Source of the DNA: Paracidovorax wautersii
Lineage (GTDB): Bacteria; Pseudomonadota; Gammaproteobacteria; Burkholderiales; Burkholderiaceae_C
Direction of reading: 5' to 3'
Length of the DNA stretch: 64,000 nt
Assembly: GCF_900113035.1 (NCBI RefSeq)
Contig: NZ_FONX01000001.1
Span: 62,001 to 126,000 of the forward strand
The notes under the pieces are model-generated. The model worked only from the letters and a program-made list of their open reading frames with translations, had not been told where the DNA came from and did no database searches. The position numbers and the translations under genes were made by a program. Positions within the stretch are counted from its first letter, which is position 1. The number at the start of each line of letters is the position of its first letter. This document shows, in pieces, positions 18,906 through 28,453 of the stretch.

Positions 18906-19487
18906 TCAGGCGAAGTTGGCTTCGGCGAACTTCCAGTTGACCAGCTTGTCGAGGAAGGTTTCGACGAACTTGGGGCGCAGGTTGCGGTAGTCGATGTAGT
19001 AGGCGTGTTCCCAGACGTCCACCGTCAGCAGGGCCTTGTCGGCCGTGGTCAGGGGGGTGCCGGCGGCGCCCGTGTTCACGATGTCCACGCTGCCGTCGGC
19101 CTTCTTGACCAGCCAGGTCCAGCCGGAGCCGAAGTTGCCCACGGCGCTCTTGACGAAGGCTTCCTTGAAGGCGGCGTAGCTGCCCCACTTGGCCTTGATG
19201 GCATCGGCCAGCGCGCCGGTGGGCTCGCCGCCGCCTTGGGGGGCCATGCAGTTCCAGAAGAAGGTGTGGTTCCAGATCTGGGCAGCGTTGTTGTAGATGC
19301 CGCCGCTGGACTTCTTGATGATCTCTTCGAGAGACATGCTCTCGAATTCGGTGCCCTTTTGCAGGTTGTTCAGGTTCACCACGTACGCGTTGTGGTGCTT
19401 GCCGTGGTGGTATTCCAGCGTTTCCTGGCTGTAGTGGGGAGCCAGGGCGTCGATGGCGTAAGGCAGCGGCGGCAGGGTATGTTCCAT
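18906..19487 (-). CDS. sodB: Superoxide dismutase, iron type
   Basis: The 193-residue protein matches the Fe/Mn superoxide dismutase family over its length. Predicted metal ligands are His27 (EYHHGKHH), His74 (WNHTFFW), Asp157 and His161 (DVWEHAYY). Gln70 in AAQIWNH and the general sequence favour the iron type. It converts superoxide to oxygen and hydrogen peroxide in the cytoplasm. The start begins with the conserved [11 protein letters not shown]. It lies about 195 bases downstream of xseA on the same strand, and the strong terminator after it marks the end of the unit. Confidence 0.97.
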   Translation of the reverse strand: MEHTLPPLPYAIDALAPHYSQETLEYHHGKHHNAYVVNLNNLQKGTEFESMSLEEIIKKSSGGIYNNAAQIWNHTFFWNCMAPQGGGEPTGALADAIKAKWGSYAAFKEAFVKSAVGNFGSGWTWLVKKADGSVDIVNTGAAGTPLTTADKALLTVDVWEHAYYIDYRNLRPKFVETFLDKLVNWKFAEANFA

Positions 19488-19681
19488 GGTGAGTCCTTCG
19501 TGGGTTGGTTGGAATTCGAGGGCGACCTCCTGGGAAGGTGCCGGTGTGCGCCCGGGAGCCTCGCGGCTCCAGGCGACGCGTGATTGTAGGAAGGAAACGG
19601 GGAGCCTCGCTGTAGGCCAGCCGAGCGACCTTGCGGGCAGCGGCGGCGCCCTTCAAGGCCCCGGAAGGCCCCTGGCGACCC

Positions 19682-21025
19682 CTACAGCAGCCGGCGCTGG
19701 GCCACGGTGAGGTCGATCTCGCCTTCGGCCAGCCGGCCCACCAGCGCGTCCCCAGGGCGCACCTGGGCCGGCCGCGTCACGGGCTGGCCATCGGCATCGG
19801 TCAGCAGCGCATAGCCGCGCTGCAGCACCAGCCGGGGGTCCAGCAGCTGCAGGCGCAGCGCAGCGCGCTCCAGGCGGTCGGACTGGGCCTGCAGGCGCCG
19901 CTCCACCGCCGTGGGCAAACGGGCCTGCAGCGCTTGATTTTCCTGGGTCATGCGCTGCAATTTCAATAGCACCGCATGCCGCAGCCGCTGCGCCTGCCGG
20001 GCGAGCTGCAGCTGCTGGCGGCCGACCAGGCCCGAGGGCCGGCCCAGCCGCTGGCCGGCCATGTCCAGCCGCTGGTGGCGCAGGTCCATCTGCCGCTGCA
20101 CGGCGTCCTGCAGGCGCTCGCCCAGCAGGTCGAGCGCGCCCAGCCACACGGCGCGCGGCTGCGACACCAACTCGGCCGCCGCCGTGGGCGTGGGCGCGCG
20201 CAGGTCGGCGCAGAAGTCGGCGATGGTGAAGTCGGTCTCGTGCCCCACGCCGCTCACCAGCGGCACCGGGCTCTGCACGATGGTGCGGGCCAGCTGCTCG
20301 TCGTTGAAGGCCCAGAGGTCTTCGATGGAGCCGCCGCCGCGCACCAGGAGGATCACGTCGATGGGCACCGGCTGCCCGCCCTCGCCGCCGGCGCCCGCAT
20401 CGCCCAGCGGCCCGCTCGCCAGCTCGGCATGCCGATACAGTTTCGATAGCGCGGCGCAGATCGACGCGGGCGCCTGGGCGCCCTGGACCAGGGCCGGCGC
20501 CAGCACCACCGGAATGTGCGGCACGCGCCGGCGCAGGGCCGTGACCACGTCGTGCAGCGCCGCCGCACCGGCCGAGGTGACCAGGCCGATGCCGCGCGGC
20601 ATGAGCGGCAGGGCGCGCTTGCGGGCGCCATCGAACAGCCCTTCGGCCTCCAGCCGGGCCTTGATCCGCATGAACTGCTCGAAGAGCGCGCCCTGCCCTG
20701 CGCGCTGCATGCTCTCGACGATGAGCTGCAGGTCGCCGCGCGCCTCATAGACGCCCAGCCGGCCGCGCACCTCGACCAGCTCGCCGTCGCGCGGGGCGAA
20801 GTCCAGCAGCCCGGCCGAGCGGCGGAACATGGCGCAGCGCACCTGCCCGTTCGCATCCTTCAGCGTGAAGTAGCAGTGCCCGCTGGCCGCGCGCGAAAAT
20901 CCCGTGATCTCGCCGCGCACGGCCACCGGGTTGAAGCGCGCCTCCAGCGCGTCAGCAATGGCGCGGCACAGCGCGCCGACCTCCCAGATTCGCGGCGCCG
21001 CGCTTGGGTCCGGGCGCTCAAACAT
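19682..21025 (-). CDS. xseA: Exodeoxyribonuclease VII large subunit
   Basis: The 447-residue protein has the N-terminal OB-fold nucleic-acid-binding domain (about 15-110, ending in LGVYEARGDLQLIVESM), the catalytic core with LVRGGGSIEDLWAFNDE and GVGHETDFTIADFCADLRAPTPTAAAE, and a C-terminal coiled coil that recruits XseB subunits. The enzyme degrades single-stranded DNA from both ends. The start at 21025 (MFERPDPSAAPRIWEVG) begins the conserved sequence. A piece of the dispersed GATAGC-type repeat falls inside the gene at 20441-20450 and a relative at 19961-19970, both translated without breaking the frame. Confidence 0.95.
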   Translation of the reverse strand: MFERPDPSAAPRIWEVGALCRAIADALEARFNPVAVRGEITGFSRAASGHCYFTLKDANGQVRCAMFRRSAGLLDFAPRDGELVEVRGRLGVYEARGDLQLIVESMQRAGQGALFEQFMRIKARLEAEGLFDGARKRALPLMPRGIGLVTSAGAAALHDVVTALRRRVPHIPVVLAPALVQGAQAPASICAALSKLYRHAELASGPLGDAGAGGEGGQPVPIDVILLVRGGGSIEDLWAFNDEQLARTIVQSPVPLVSGVGHETDFTIADFCADLRAPTPTAAAELVSQPRAVWLGALDLLGERLQDAVQRQMDLRHQRLDMAGQRLGRPSGLVGRQQLQLARQAQRLRHAVLLKLQRMTQENQALQARLPTAVERRLQAQSDRLERAALRLQLLDPRLVLQRGYALLTDADGQPVTRPAQVRPGDALVGRLAEGEIDLTVAQRRLL

Positions 21026-21386
21026 CGGCGTGGCGCGGCCTGGCGGGGAGTTGGGCCGTCGCATTAGTCCACAGAAGCAGGGCAGCGGCAGCCATATCAC
21101 ACCCGGAAGGCGCGATGGCCCGCAGAGCCAGCAAATTCGGCCAAGCCATTGATTTACATGCGTTTTTCACTGCGCGTTTTTTCATCAAAGTGTCAAACCC
21201 GTGGATTGGCGCCGTCTGGCACGGTGCAAAAGGCAGGTTGCCCACAAAGTTATCCACAGATTTTGTGGGTGAGTGGAGATCGCGGCGCAGACGTGGAATG
21301 CGCGGTGCGGGCTGCCGTGCGGCCCGCCCGGGCCGTACCGGCTGGGCCATAATCGCCGGCCGGATTTCATCTGCGCGGAGAGAGAA
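21026..21386. other. Divergent promoter region xseA / exbB with DnaA box in an inverted repeat
   Basis: This 360-base region is more AT-rich than its surroundings. It contains a perfect DnaA box, TTATCCACA, at 21250-21258. The box sits between CCCACAAA (21241-21248) and TTTGTGGG (21262-21269), so the whole forms an interrupted palindrome. No open frame of interest is seen. Confidence 0.55.
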
Positions 21387-22028
21387 TTGCTGTCGATCAT
21401 ACAAGCCGCAGGCTGGCCCATCTGGCCCTTGATAGCCTGTTCCGTGCTCGCCCTGGCGCTGGTGCTGGAGCGCTTCACCGCGCTGCGCACGAGCCGGGTC
21501 GCCCCCCCGAAACTGCTGGACGAAGCCATCGCCGTCTCGGCCCGCGCCGTGCCCACGCCCGACGTGGTCAACCAGCTGGCGCAGAACTCCGCCCTGGGCG
21601 AGGTGCTGGCCACCGGCCTGCGCACGCTCAACAGCCAGCCGCAGAGCACCGAGGCCGATCTGCGCTCCGCCATGGAAGGCGCCGGCCGCGCCGTCGCGCA
21701 CCGCCTGGAGAAGTACCTGAACGCGTTGGCGACCATCGCCTCGGCCGCGCCGCTGCTGGGCCTGCTGGGCACCGTCATCGGCATGATCGACATCTTCGGC
21801 TCGCAGGCCGGTGCGGGCACCGCCAGCCAGGCCATGGGCGGGGGCAACCCGGCGCAGCTGGCGCACGGCATCTCCATCGCGCTCTACAACACCGCCTTCG
21901 GACTGATCGTGGCCATTCCCACGCTGATCTTCTGGCGCTATTTCCGCAGCCGCGTCGATGCCTACCTGCTGACGCTGGAGCTGGCGGCCGAGCAGTTCCT
22001 GCGCCACCTCAACCGGCTGCGCAAGTAA
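21387..22028 (+). CDS. exbB: MotA/TolQ/ExbB proton channel family protein
   Basis: The 213-residue protein starts at a TTG (21387) six bases after GGAG; the upstream ATG frame lacks a site and is poor in protein-like sequence. It shows an N-terminal membrane helix (IIQAAGWPIWPLIACSVLALALVLERF), a cytoplasmic loop, and two further helices containing ASAAPLLGLLGTVIGMIDIF and GISIALYNTAFGLIVAIPTLIFWRYF, the TolQ/ExbB signature. With ExbD it converts proton-motive force into motion of TonB or TolA at the inner membrane. It heads the exbB-exbD-lpxK-trm112-kdsB-adk run, 45 bases before exbD. ExbB rather than TolQ is chosen from size and neighbours. Confidence 0.9.
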   Translation: MLSIIQAAGWPIWPLIACSVLALALVLERFTALRTSRVAPPKLLDEAIAVSARAVPTPDVVNQLAQNSALGEVLATGLRTLNSQPQSTEADLRSAMEGAGRAVAHRLEKYLNALATIASAAPLLGLLGTVIGMIDIFGSQAGAGTASQAMGGGNPAQLAHGISIALYNTAFGLIVAIPTLIFWRYFRSRVDAYLLTLELAAEQFLRHLNRLRK

Positions 22029-22073
22029 GCCAGCGCCCCGCCCGAGCCCCCCCTCGCCCGCCTGCCGCACGCC

Positions 22074-22505
22074 ATGAACTTCCGCCCCCGCACCCAGGAT
22101 GCGCCCGAGATCAACCTGATCCCGTTCATCGACGTGCTGCTGGTGATCCTCATCTTCCTGATGCTGTCCACCACCTACAGCAAGTTCACCGAGCTGCAGC
22201 TGACCCTGCCGGTGGCCGACGCCGAACAGCAGCGCGACCGGCCGCGGGAGATCATCGTCTCGGTGTCCGCCGACGGCCGCTACGCCATCAACAAGGCCGC
22301 CGTGGAGGGCAAGGCCGTCGAAGGCGTGGCCCGCGCCCTGCAGGCGGCGGCATCGGCCACCGGCAAGGACAGCATCGTCATCATCAGCGCCGACGCCTCG
22401 TCCCCCCACCAGTCGGTGGTCACCGTGATGGAGGCCGCGCGGCGCGTGGGCCTCTCGCAGATCACCTTCGCCACCCAGTCTTCCGGCAAGGCCGCCGCAC
22501 GCTAG
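22074..22505 (+). CDS. exbD: Biopolymer transport protein ExbD/TolR
   Basis: The 143-residue protein has the family layout: a short cytoplasmic N-terminus ending EINLIPFIDVLLVILIFLM, where the Asp in the single membrane helix is the proton-carrying residue, then a periplasmic domain. It pairs with the upstream ExbB to energise TonB-dependent or Tol-type processes. It lies between exbB and lpxK with about 45-base gaps either side, so all three are probably one transcript. Confidence 0.93.
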   Translation: MNFRPRTQDAPEINLIPFIDVLLVILIFLMLSTTYSKFTELQLTLPVADAEQQRDRPREIIVSVSADGRYAINKAAVEGKAVEGVARALQAAASATGKDSIVIISADASSPHQSVVTVMEAARRVGLSQITFATQSSGKAAAR

Positions 22506-22550
22506 CGCGCGGCCGAACCCGCTCCTCTTCTCCCTCGCACAACGCCCCTC

Positions 22551-23561
22551 ATGGCCGCCACGCTGCACAAAGCCTGGTCGCGGCGCGGCCCCGTGGCCTG
22601 CTGCCTGCTGCCTATCGCCTGGCTCTACGGCGGGCTGACGGCCGCGCGCCGCGCGCTCTATGCCGCCGGGCTGCTGGGCAGCTATCGGGCCGCGGTGCCG
22701 GTCGTGGTGGTGGGCAACGTGATCGCCGGCGGCGCGGGCAAGACCCCGGTCACGCAGGCCGTGGTGCGCCATCTGCAGGCGCATGGGTGGCAGCCGGGCA
22801 TCGTCTCGCGCGGCTACGGGCGCAGCACCAGCGACTGCCGCGCCGTGCTGCCGCACAGCACGGCTGCAGAGGTCGGCGACGAACCCGCGCTGCTGGCCCG
22901 CAGCACGGGTGCGCCGGTCTTCGTCGCGGCCAGGCGCGCCGAGGCGGCCCAGGCGCTGCTGGACGCCTGCCCGGGCATCGACGTCATCGTCTGCGACGAC
23001 GGGCTGCAGCACCTGGCTCTCGCCCGCGACATCGAGCTGTGCGTGTTCAACGACGAAGGCGTGGGCAACGGCTGGCTGCTGCCCGCCGGCCCGCTGCGCG
23101 AACCCTGGCCCCGGCCCGTGGACGCCGTGCTGCACGCCGGCCCCTGCCCCGCAGGCACCACGGCCCCGGCCTTCCCGCTGCAGCGCGGGCTGGCCGCCGA
23201 AGCCGTGCGTGCCGACGGCAGCCGCGTGCCGCTCGCCTCGCTGCGCGGCCAGCCGCTGCATGCGGTGGCGGCCATCGCCCGGCCGCACGACTTCTTCCAG
23301 ATGCTCCGCGGCCAAGGCCTGACCCTGGCCCGCACCGAAGGCCTGCCCGACCACTATGATTTCGATAGCTGGCAGCCCGCCAGCGACGCGGGCCAGACGC
23401 TGATCTGCACCGAGAAAGACGCCGTCAAGCTCTGGGCCCGCCACCCCCAGGCGCTGGCCGTGCCGCTCGCGGTGCAGCTGCCGGCCGCGTTCTTCGCGCT
23501 GCTGGATGCCCGGCTCGCCCGGGCGCAGGCCGCGTCGCTATCATCGGCGGCATCCGGCTGA
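22551..23561 (+). CDS. lpxK: Tetraacyldisaccharide 4'-kinase (lipid A synthesis)
   Basis: The 336-residue protein has an N-terminal membrane-associated helix, then the P-loop [19 protein letters not shown], whose GGAGKTP form is typical of LpxK, and [20 protein letters not shown], the conserved DDGxQH active-site segment. It phosphorylates the 4' position of the lipid A disaccharide at the inner membrane. The dispersed motif TTTCGATAGC is embedded in frame at 23360-23369. It is followed about 100 bases on by trm112. Confidence 0.95.
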   Translation: MAATLHKAWSRRGPVACCLLPIAWLYGGLTAARRALYAAGLLGSYRAAVPVVVVGNVIAGGAGKTPVTQAVVRHLQAHGWQPGIVSRGYGRSTSDCRAVLPHSTAAEVGDEPALLARSTGAPVFVAARRAEAAQALLDACPGIDVIVCDDGLQHLALARDIELCVFNDEGVGNGWLLPAGPLREPWPRPVDAVLHAGPCPAGTTAPAFPLQRGLAAEAVRADGSRVPLASLRGQPLHAVAAIARPHDFFQMLRGQGLTLARTEGLPDHYDFDSWQPASDAGQTLICTEKDAVKLWARHPQALAVPLAVQLPAAFFALLDARLARAQAASLSSAASG

Positions 23562-23662
23562 CCCGGACAGCGCCGCACGGCCTCCTGCGCGAGGCGCGGC
23601 CTGCCGACCCGCCGCCCTTTTCCCGACCCCATAACCCCTTCCGCCCCGCGCGGCCCCAAGCC

Positions 23663-23844
23663 ATGGACTCCAAACTGCTCGAACTGCTGGTCTGCCCCGT
23701 CACCAAAGGGCCTCTTTCCTTCGACCGCGAACGCCAGGAACTGGTCTCGCGCAGCGCCCGCCTGGCCTATCCGGTGCGCGACGGCATTCCCGTGCTGCTC
23801 GAAAACGAGGCCCGCACGCTGACCGACGAGGAAATCGAGGCCGC

Positions 23845-23848
<4 letters not shown>
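23663..23848 (+). CDS. Trm112-family small protein (YcaR-like)
   Basis: The 61-residue protein begins [18 protein letters not shown] and has the compact UPF0434/Trm112 fold. Only one cysteine of the usual zinc set is obvious, as in many bacterial members. Trm112-like proteins activate methyltransferases in other organisms; the bacterial form between lpxK and kdsB has no firm function. Its stop overlaps the kdsB start by four bases (ATGA). Confidence 0.88.
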
Positions 23849-25462
<1,614 letters not shown>

Positions 25463-25512
25463 CAGGCTCCCGGCTTCCTTCAGCCCCGTTGACGGGCTGA
25501 AGGCGCCCAAGA

Positions 25513-25539
25513 AAAACGCCCCGCACTGCGGGGCGTTTT
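25513..25539. terminator. Bidirectional terminator between adk and asparaginase gene
   Basis: AAAACGCCCCGC and GCGGGGCGTTTT flank a 3-base loop. T runs on both strands suit the convergent arrangement. Confidence 0.9.
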
Positions 25540-25566
25540 GCATGGGGCGATCCCGCCGGTGAGCGA

Positions 25567-26535
25567 TCAGCCCTTCCGCGCTGCCAGCAGTTCCAGCAGC
25601 AGGGAGACGCGCAGCTTCACCGCACCCAGGCCCGCCTCGTCGGCCACCAGCGCATCCCCGGGGCGCGGCAGCACCCGGCCCAGGGCGCAGCGCGAGGTCA
25701 CGCGCACCCGCACGCCCGCCGCCTGGGCCCGCAGCAAGGCGGCCTCCAGATCCTGGTGCAGCGTGCCGTTGCCCGTGGCGGCCACGGCCAGCCCATCGAT
25801 TCCATCAGCCACCAGCAGATCCACCAGACGGCCGCTGGCGCCGGCATGGCTCATCACAACCTCCACGCGCGGCCAGGCCGCGGCCGGCTCGGCCAGCCAG
25901 GCCAACGCGCCAGGGTAGACCGCCGCCGCATCGGGCCAGTCGCGGGCCAGGCGCACCCGGCCCTCCTCCACCCAGCCCAGCGGGCCGGCATCGCCCGAGT
26001 CGAACGCATCCACGCGGTAGGGATGCACCTTGCGCACCTGCGCGGCGCCGTGCAGCACGCCGGCCGCCACCGCCACCACGCCGCGCGCACCCGGCGTCGC
26101 CGCGACTGCGAAGGCGTCGAGCAGGTTCTGCGGGCCATCGGGCGCCAGCGCCGTGGCCGGGCGCATCGCGCAGGTCAGCACCACCGGCTTGGAAGCCTCC
26201 AGCACCAGCCGCAGGAACCAGGCGGTTTCCTCCAGCGTGTCGGTGCCGTGCGTGATGACGATGCCCTGCACCTGCGGGTCCGCCAGATGCGCCTGGCAGC
26301 GCTGCGCCAGCCGCAGCCAGACGCCGAAATCCATGTCCTTGCTGTCCAGCTGCGCGACCTGTTCGGCGACCAGCTCGCCGCCGGCCACCCGCGCCAGGCC
26401 CGGCACGGCGCCCAGCAATTGCTGCACGCCCACCTGCCCGGCCTTGTAGCCGATGTTGTCCGCCCCATCGCTGGCCGTTCCGGCAATCGTGCCGCCCGTG
26501 CCCAGCACCACCATTTTTCTAGCGCCCACTTGCAT
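25567..26535 (-). CDS. L-asparaginase
   Basis: The 322-residue protein has the two catalytic threonine motifs: GTGGTIAG (Thr16) near the N-terminus and HGTDTLEET near residue 95, followed by [15 protein letters not shown], which holds the conserved family segment. The enzyme hydrolyses asparagine to aspartate and ammonia. No signal peptide is obvious, which favours a cytoplasmic type. Start choice is uncertain: ATG at 26535 has GAAGG directly against it, and an ATG at 26514 just before the VVLGTGGT core is also possible. The promoter region is shared with lexA, and two LexA boxes lie within 50 bases of this start. Confidence 0.9.
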   Translation of the reverse strand: MQVGARKMVVLGTGGTIAGTASDGADNIGYKAGQVGVQQLLGAVPGLARVAGGELVAEQVAQLDSKDMDFGVWLRLAQRCQAHLADPQVQGIVITHGTDTLEETAWFLRLVLEASKPVVLTCAMRPATALAPDGPQNLLDAFAVAATPGARGVVAVAAGVLHGAAQVRKVHPYRVDAFDSGDAGPLGWVEEGRVRLARDWPDAAAVYPGALAWLAEPAAAWPRVEVVMSHAGASGRLVDLLVADGIDGLAVAATGNGTLHQDLEAALLRAQAAGVRVRVTSRCALGRVLPRPGDALVADEAGLGAVKLRVSLLLELLAARKG

Positions 26536-26546
26536 CCTTCAAAAAA

Positions 26547-26562
26547 CTGGTCAAAAATACAG
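26547..26562 (+). promoter_or_regulatory. LexA (SOS) box 1
   Basis: CTG, ten AT-rich bases, then CAG (CTGGTCAAAAATACAG). This fits the CTG-N10-CAG SOS consensus and lies about 65 bases ahead of lexA. Confidence 0.85.
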
Positions 26563-26565
26563 TTA

Positions 26566-26581
26566 CTGGATTAAAAAACAG
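26566..26581 (+). promoter_or_regulatory. LexA (SOS) box 2
   Basis: A second CTG-N10-CAG site (CTGGATTAAAAAACAG) lies 19 bases after the first, about two helical turns, so two LexA dimers could bind on one face. It supports autoregulation of lexA. Confidence 0.85.
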
Positions 26582-26624
26582 TCCCGCCGGTCTTCCGGTC
26601 ACCGCTTCGCACTGGAACCTCGCC

Positions 26625-27299
26625 ATGCTCGATAGCCCCAAGCTCACCGCCCGCCAGCAGCAGATCCTGGATCTCATCCAGACCGCCATCTCGCGCACCG
26701 GCGCACCGCCCACCCGGGCCGAAATCGCCGCGGAACTCGGGTTCAAGTCCGCCAACGCGGCCGAAGAACACTTGCAGGCCCTGGCCCGCAAGGGCGTGAT
26801 CGAACTGGTCAGCGGCACCTCGCGCGGCATCCGCCTGCGCAGCGACACCGTGCGCTCCATCAACGCGGCACGCGGCACGCAGTTCCATCTGCCCATTCCC
26901 GGCCTCTCGCAGCTCATGCTGCCGCTCATCGGCCGCGTGGCTGCAGGCTCGCCGATTCTCGCCCAGGAACACGTGGACCAGACCTACAGCGTGGAAGGCA
27001 GCCTGTTCCAGCACAAGCCCGACTACCTGCTCAAGGTGCGCGGCATGTCCATGCGCGACGCCGGCATCATGGACGGCGACCTGCTGGCCGTGCAGGCCAC
27101 GCGCGAGGCCCGCAACGGCCAGATCATCGTCGCCCGGCTGGGTGACGACGTCACCGTCAAGCGGCTGCGCCGCACCGGCAGCGGCATCGAACTGCTGCCG
27201 GAGAACCCCGATTACCCCGTCATCACCGTCCAGCCCGGCGAGCCCTTCGAAATCGAAGGCCTCGCCGTCGGACTCATCCGCAACACCATGCTGATGTGA
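26625..27299 (+). CDS. lexA: LexA repressor
   Basis: The 224-residue protein has an N-terminal winged helix ([16 protein letters not shown], then the recognition region [14 protein letters not shown]), the self-cleavage site Ala107-Gly108 in VAAGSP, Ser142 in RGMSMRDAG and Lys179 in VTVKRL as the catalytic pair. On RecA-ssDNA activation it cleaves itself and derepresses the SOS genes. Tandem LexA boxes upstream indicate autoregulation. The start at 26625 gives the conserved N-terminus [11 protein letters not shown]. Confidence 0.98.
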   Translation: MLDSPKLTARQQQILDLIQTAISRTGAPPTRAEIAAELGFKSANAAEEHLQALARKGVIELVSGTSRGIRLRSDTVRSINAARGTQFHLPIPGLSQLMLPLIGRVAAGSPILAQEHVDQTYSVEGSLFQHKPDYLLKVRGMSMRDAGIMDGDLLAVQATREARNGQIIVARLGDDVTVKRLRRTGSGIELLPENPDYPVITVQPGEPFEIEGLAVGLIRNTMLM

Positions 27300-27626
27300 C
27301 GGCGCACGGCGCGCCGCAGGTGGCGGGCGTCTGGCCGTAGTGTGGGAGTGCAGCGCACAGCGCTGCGCCGCCCAGCCCTACAGGCCAACCCTGCGGCGAG
27401 TCGCCCAATGGCAATCCTGCCTGTGTTCAACCCTCCGTGCCCCCGCACGAAGCCGGCAGATCGAACGCATGGTGTGACGGACGGAGCGAAGGGCCCATCG
27501 ATCGACGCAAGGCGCGCAATGCACGCAGCGGATCGACCCACAGCAAGGCAGTCGGCCTCGTCCTCGTCCACCGAATGCAGATCCCGCCGGCGCAGTGCGC
27601 GGCACGAACCACGATGGAGTTTTCAC
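27300..27626. other. Intergenic region after lexA
   Basis: About 330 bases with no supported gene. An open frame running in from 27342 joins the next gene, but its first part has poor protein character and no ribosome site. Confidence 0.4.
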
Positions 27627-28286
27627 ATGGGAATTGCCCTGATCGCCCTCACTTCGCTGTCGCAGCCCGTCAAGGCGCTGACCCAGTTCCTGGGTGGCCC
27701 TGCCCGCCACAAGAGCCTGCCGCTGCCGCAAACGGCCGATGCCGCGCGGCCCGCCGCCGCCGCTCCCGCCACGGCCGCGCCTGACGCCACGCAGCCGCCT
27801 GCAAGCCAGCACACCGCAGGGCAGCTCCCGGCCTGGACGGCGGCGGCAACCGCTTCCGCAGGCACCGCCGTGGCGCTAGCCACATCCACGGGCGCACTCA
27901 AGCCCTACGTCGTCCCCCGCCCGTCCAGGCGCCGGCTCGCTGGAGGAATCAAGCGGCCATCCGCCGCACCGACTGCCTCCGTCATGCCTGCCGATGCCGC
28001 GCCAGCCCCTGCGCCCCGGCCTGCAGCGATGCCGTGGATGAATGCACCCGCAGCCCTGGCCTTCGCGGCTCCAGCGGCCAATGCGGACCGCTTCCACCCT
28101 GCCGGTGCCTCGGTCGCCGCAGACGCCGCCAGCAAGACCCGCAGCGCAGCGCCCCGCCCTCTGCTGCGGGTGCTGCGCCGAGTGCAGGTGGGCGATCCGG
28201 CACGGCTGGTGATCTCCGGCCGCATGGCCGACGTGTGCGCCGAGCTGGACCGGCTGGCCGCCTCGGAAGCCCGGCTGGCGCTGTAA
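27627..28286 (+). CDS. Hypothetical Ala/Pro-rich protein
   Basis: The 219-residue product starts at an ATG eight bases after GGAG. Its middle (about 35-165) is low-complexity Ala/Pro/Thr with no fold signal. The C-terminal 45 residues are different: charged, helix-like, with RPLLRVLRRVQVGDPARLVI and a segment RMADVCAELDRLAA. That tail looks conserved enough to be a real domain, and I recall similar tails in small proteins of related bacteria, but no function is known to me. It stands alone between lexA and hrpA. Confidence 0.6.
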   Translation: MGIALIALTSLSQPVKALTQFLGGPARHKSLPLPQTADAARPAAAAPATAAPDATQPPASQHTAGQLPAWTAAATASAGTAVALATSTGALKPYVVPRPSRRRLAGGIKRPSAAPTASVMPADAAPAPAPRPAAMPWMNAPAALAFAAPAANADRFHPAGASVAADAASKTRSAAPRPLLRVLRRVQVGDPARLVISGRMADVCAELDRLAASEARLAL

Positions 28287-28453
28287 CCACCCCTGCGCGC
28301 CACTGCACCGGCCATGAAGGCGTGGCCGGCGCCAGCCCACCCAACCCCACAGCATCACAGTGGCGGGATGCGAAGCTCTGGCGGTTCAAGATGCGAGGAC
28401 CGCACCCTGAGCCGGCCGCAAGGCGCCCGCGCCCGCCCAGTCAACCCGACACC

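Noticed and set aside
26530-26566. Exact -35/-10 pair for lexA
   Set aside because: Several weak hexamer pairs are possible around the LexA boxes and none is clearly best, so no promoter coordinates are given.
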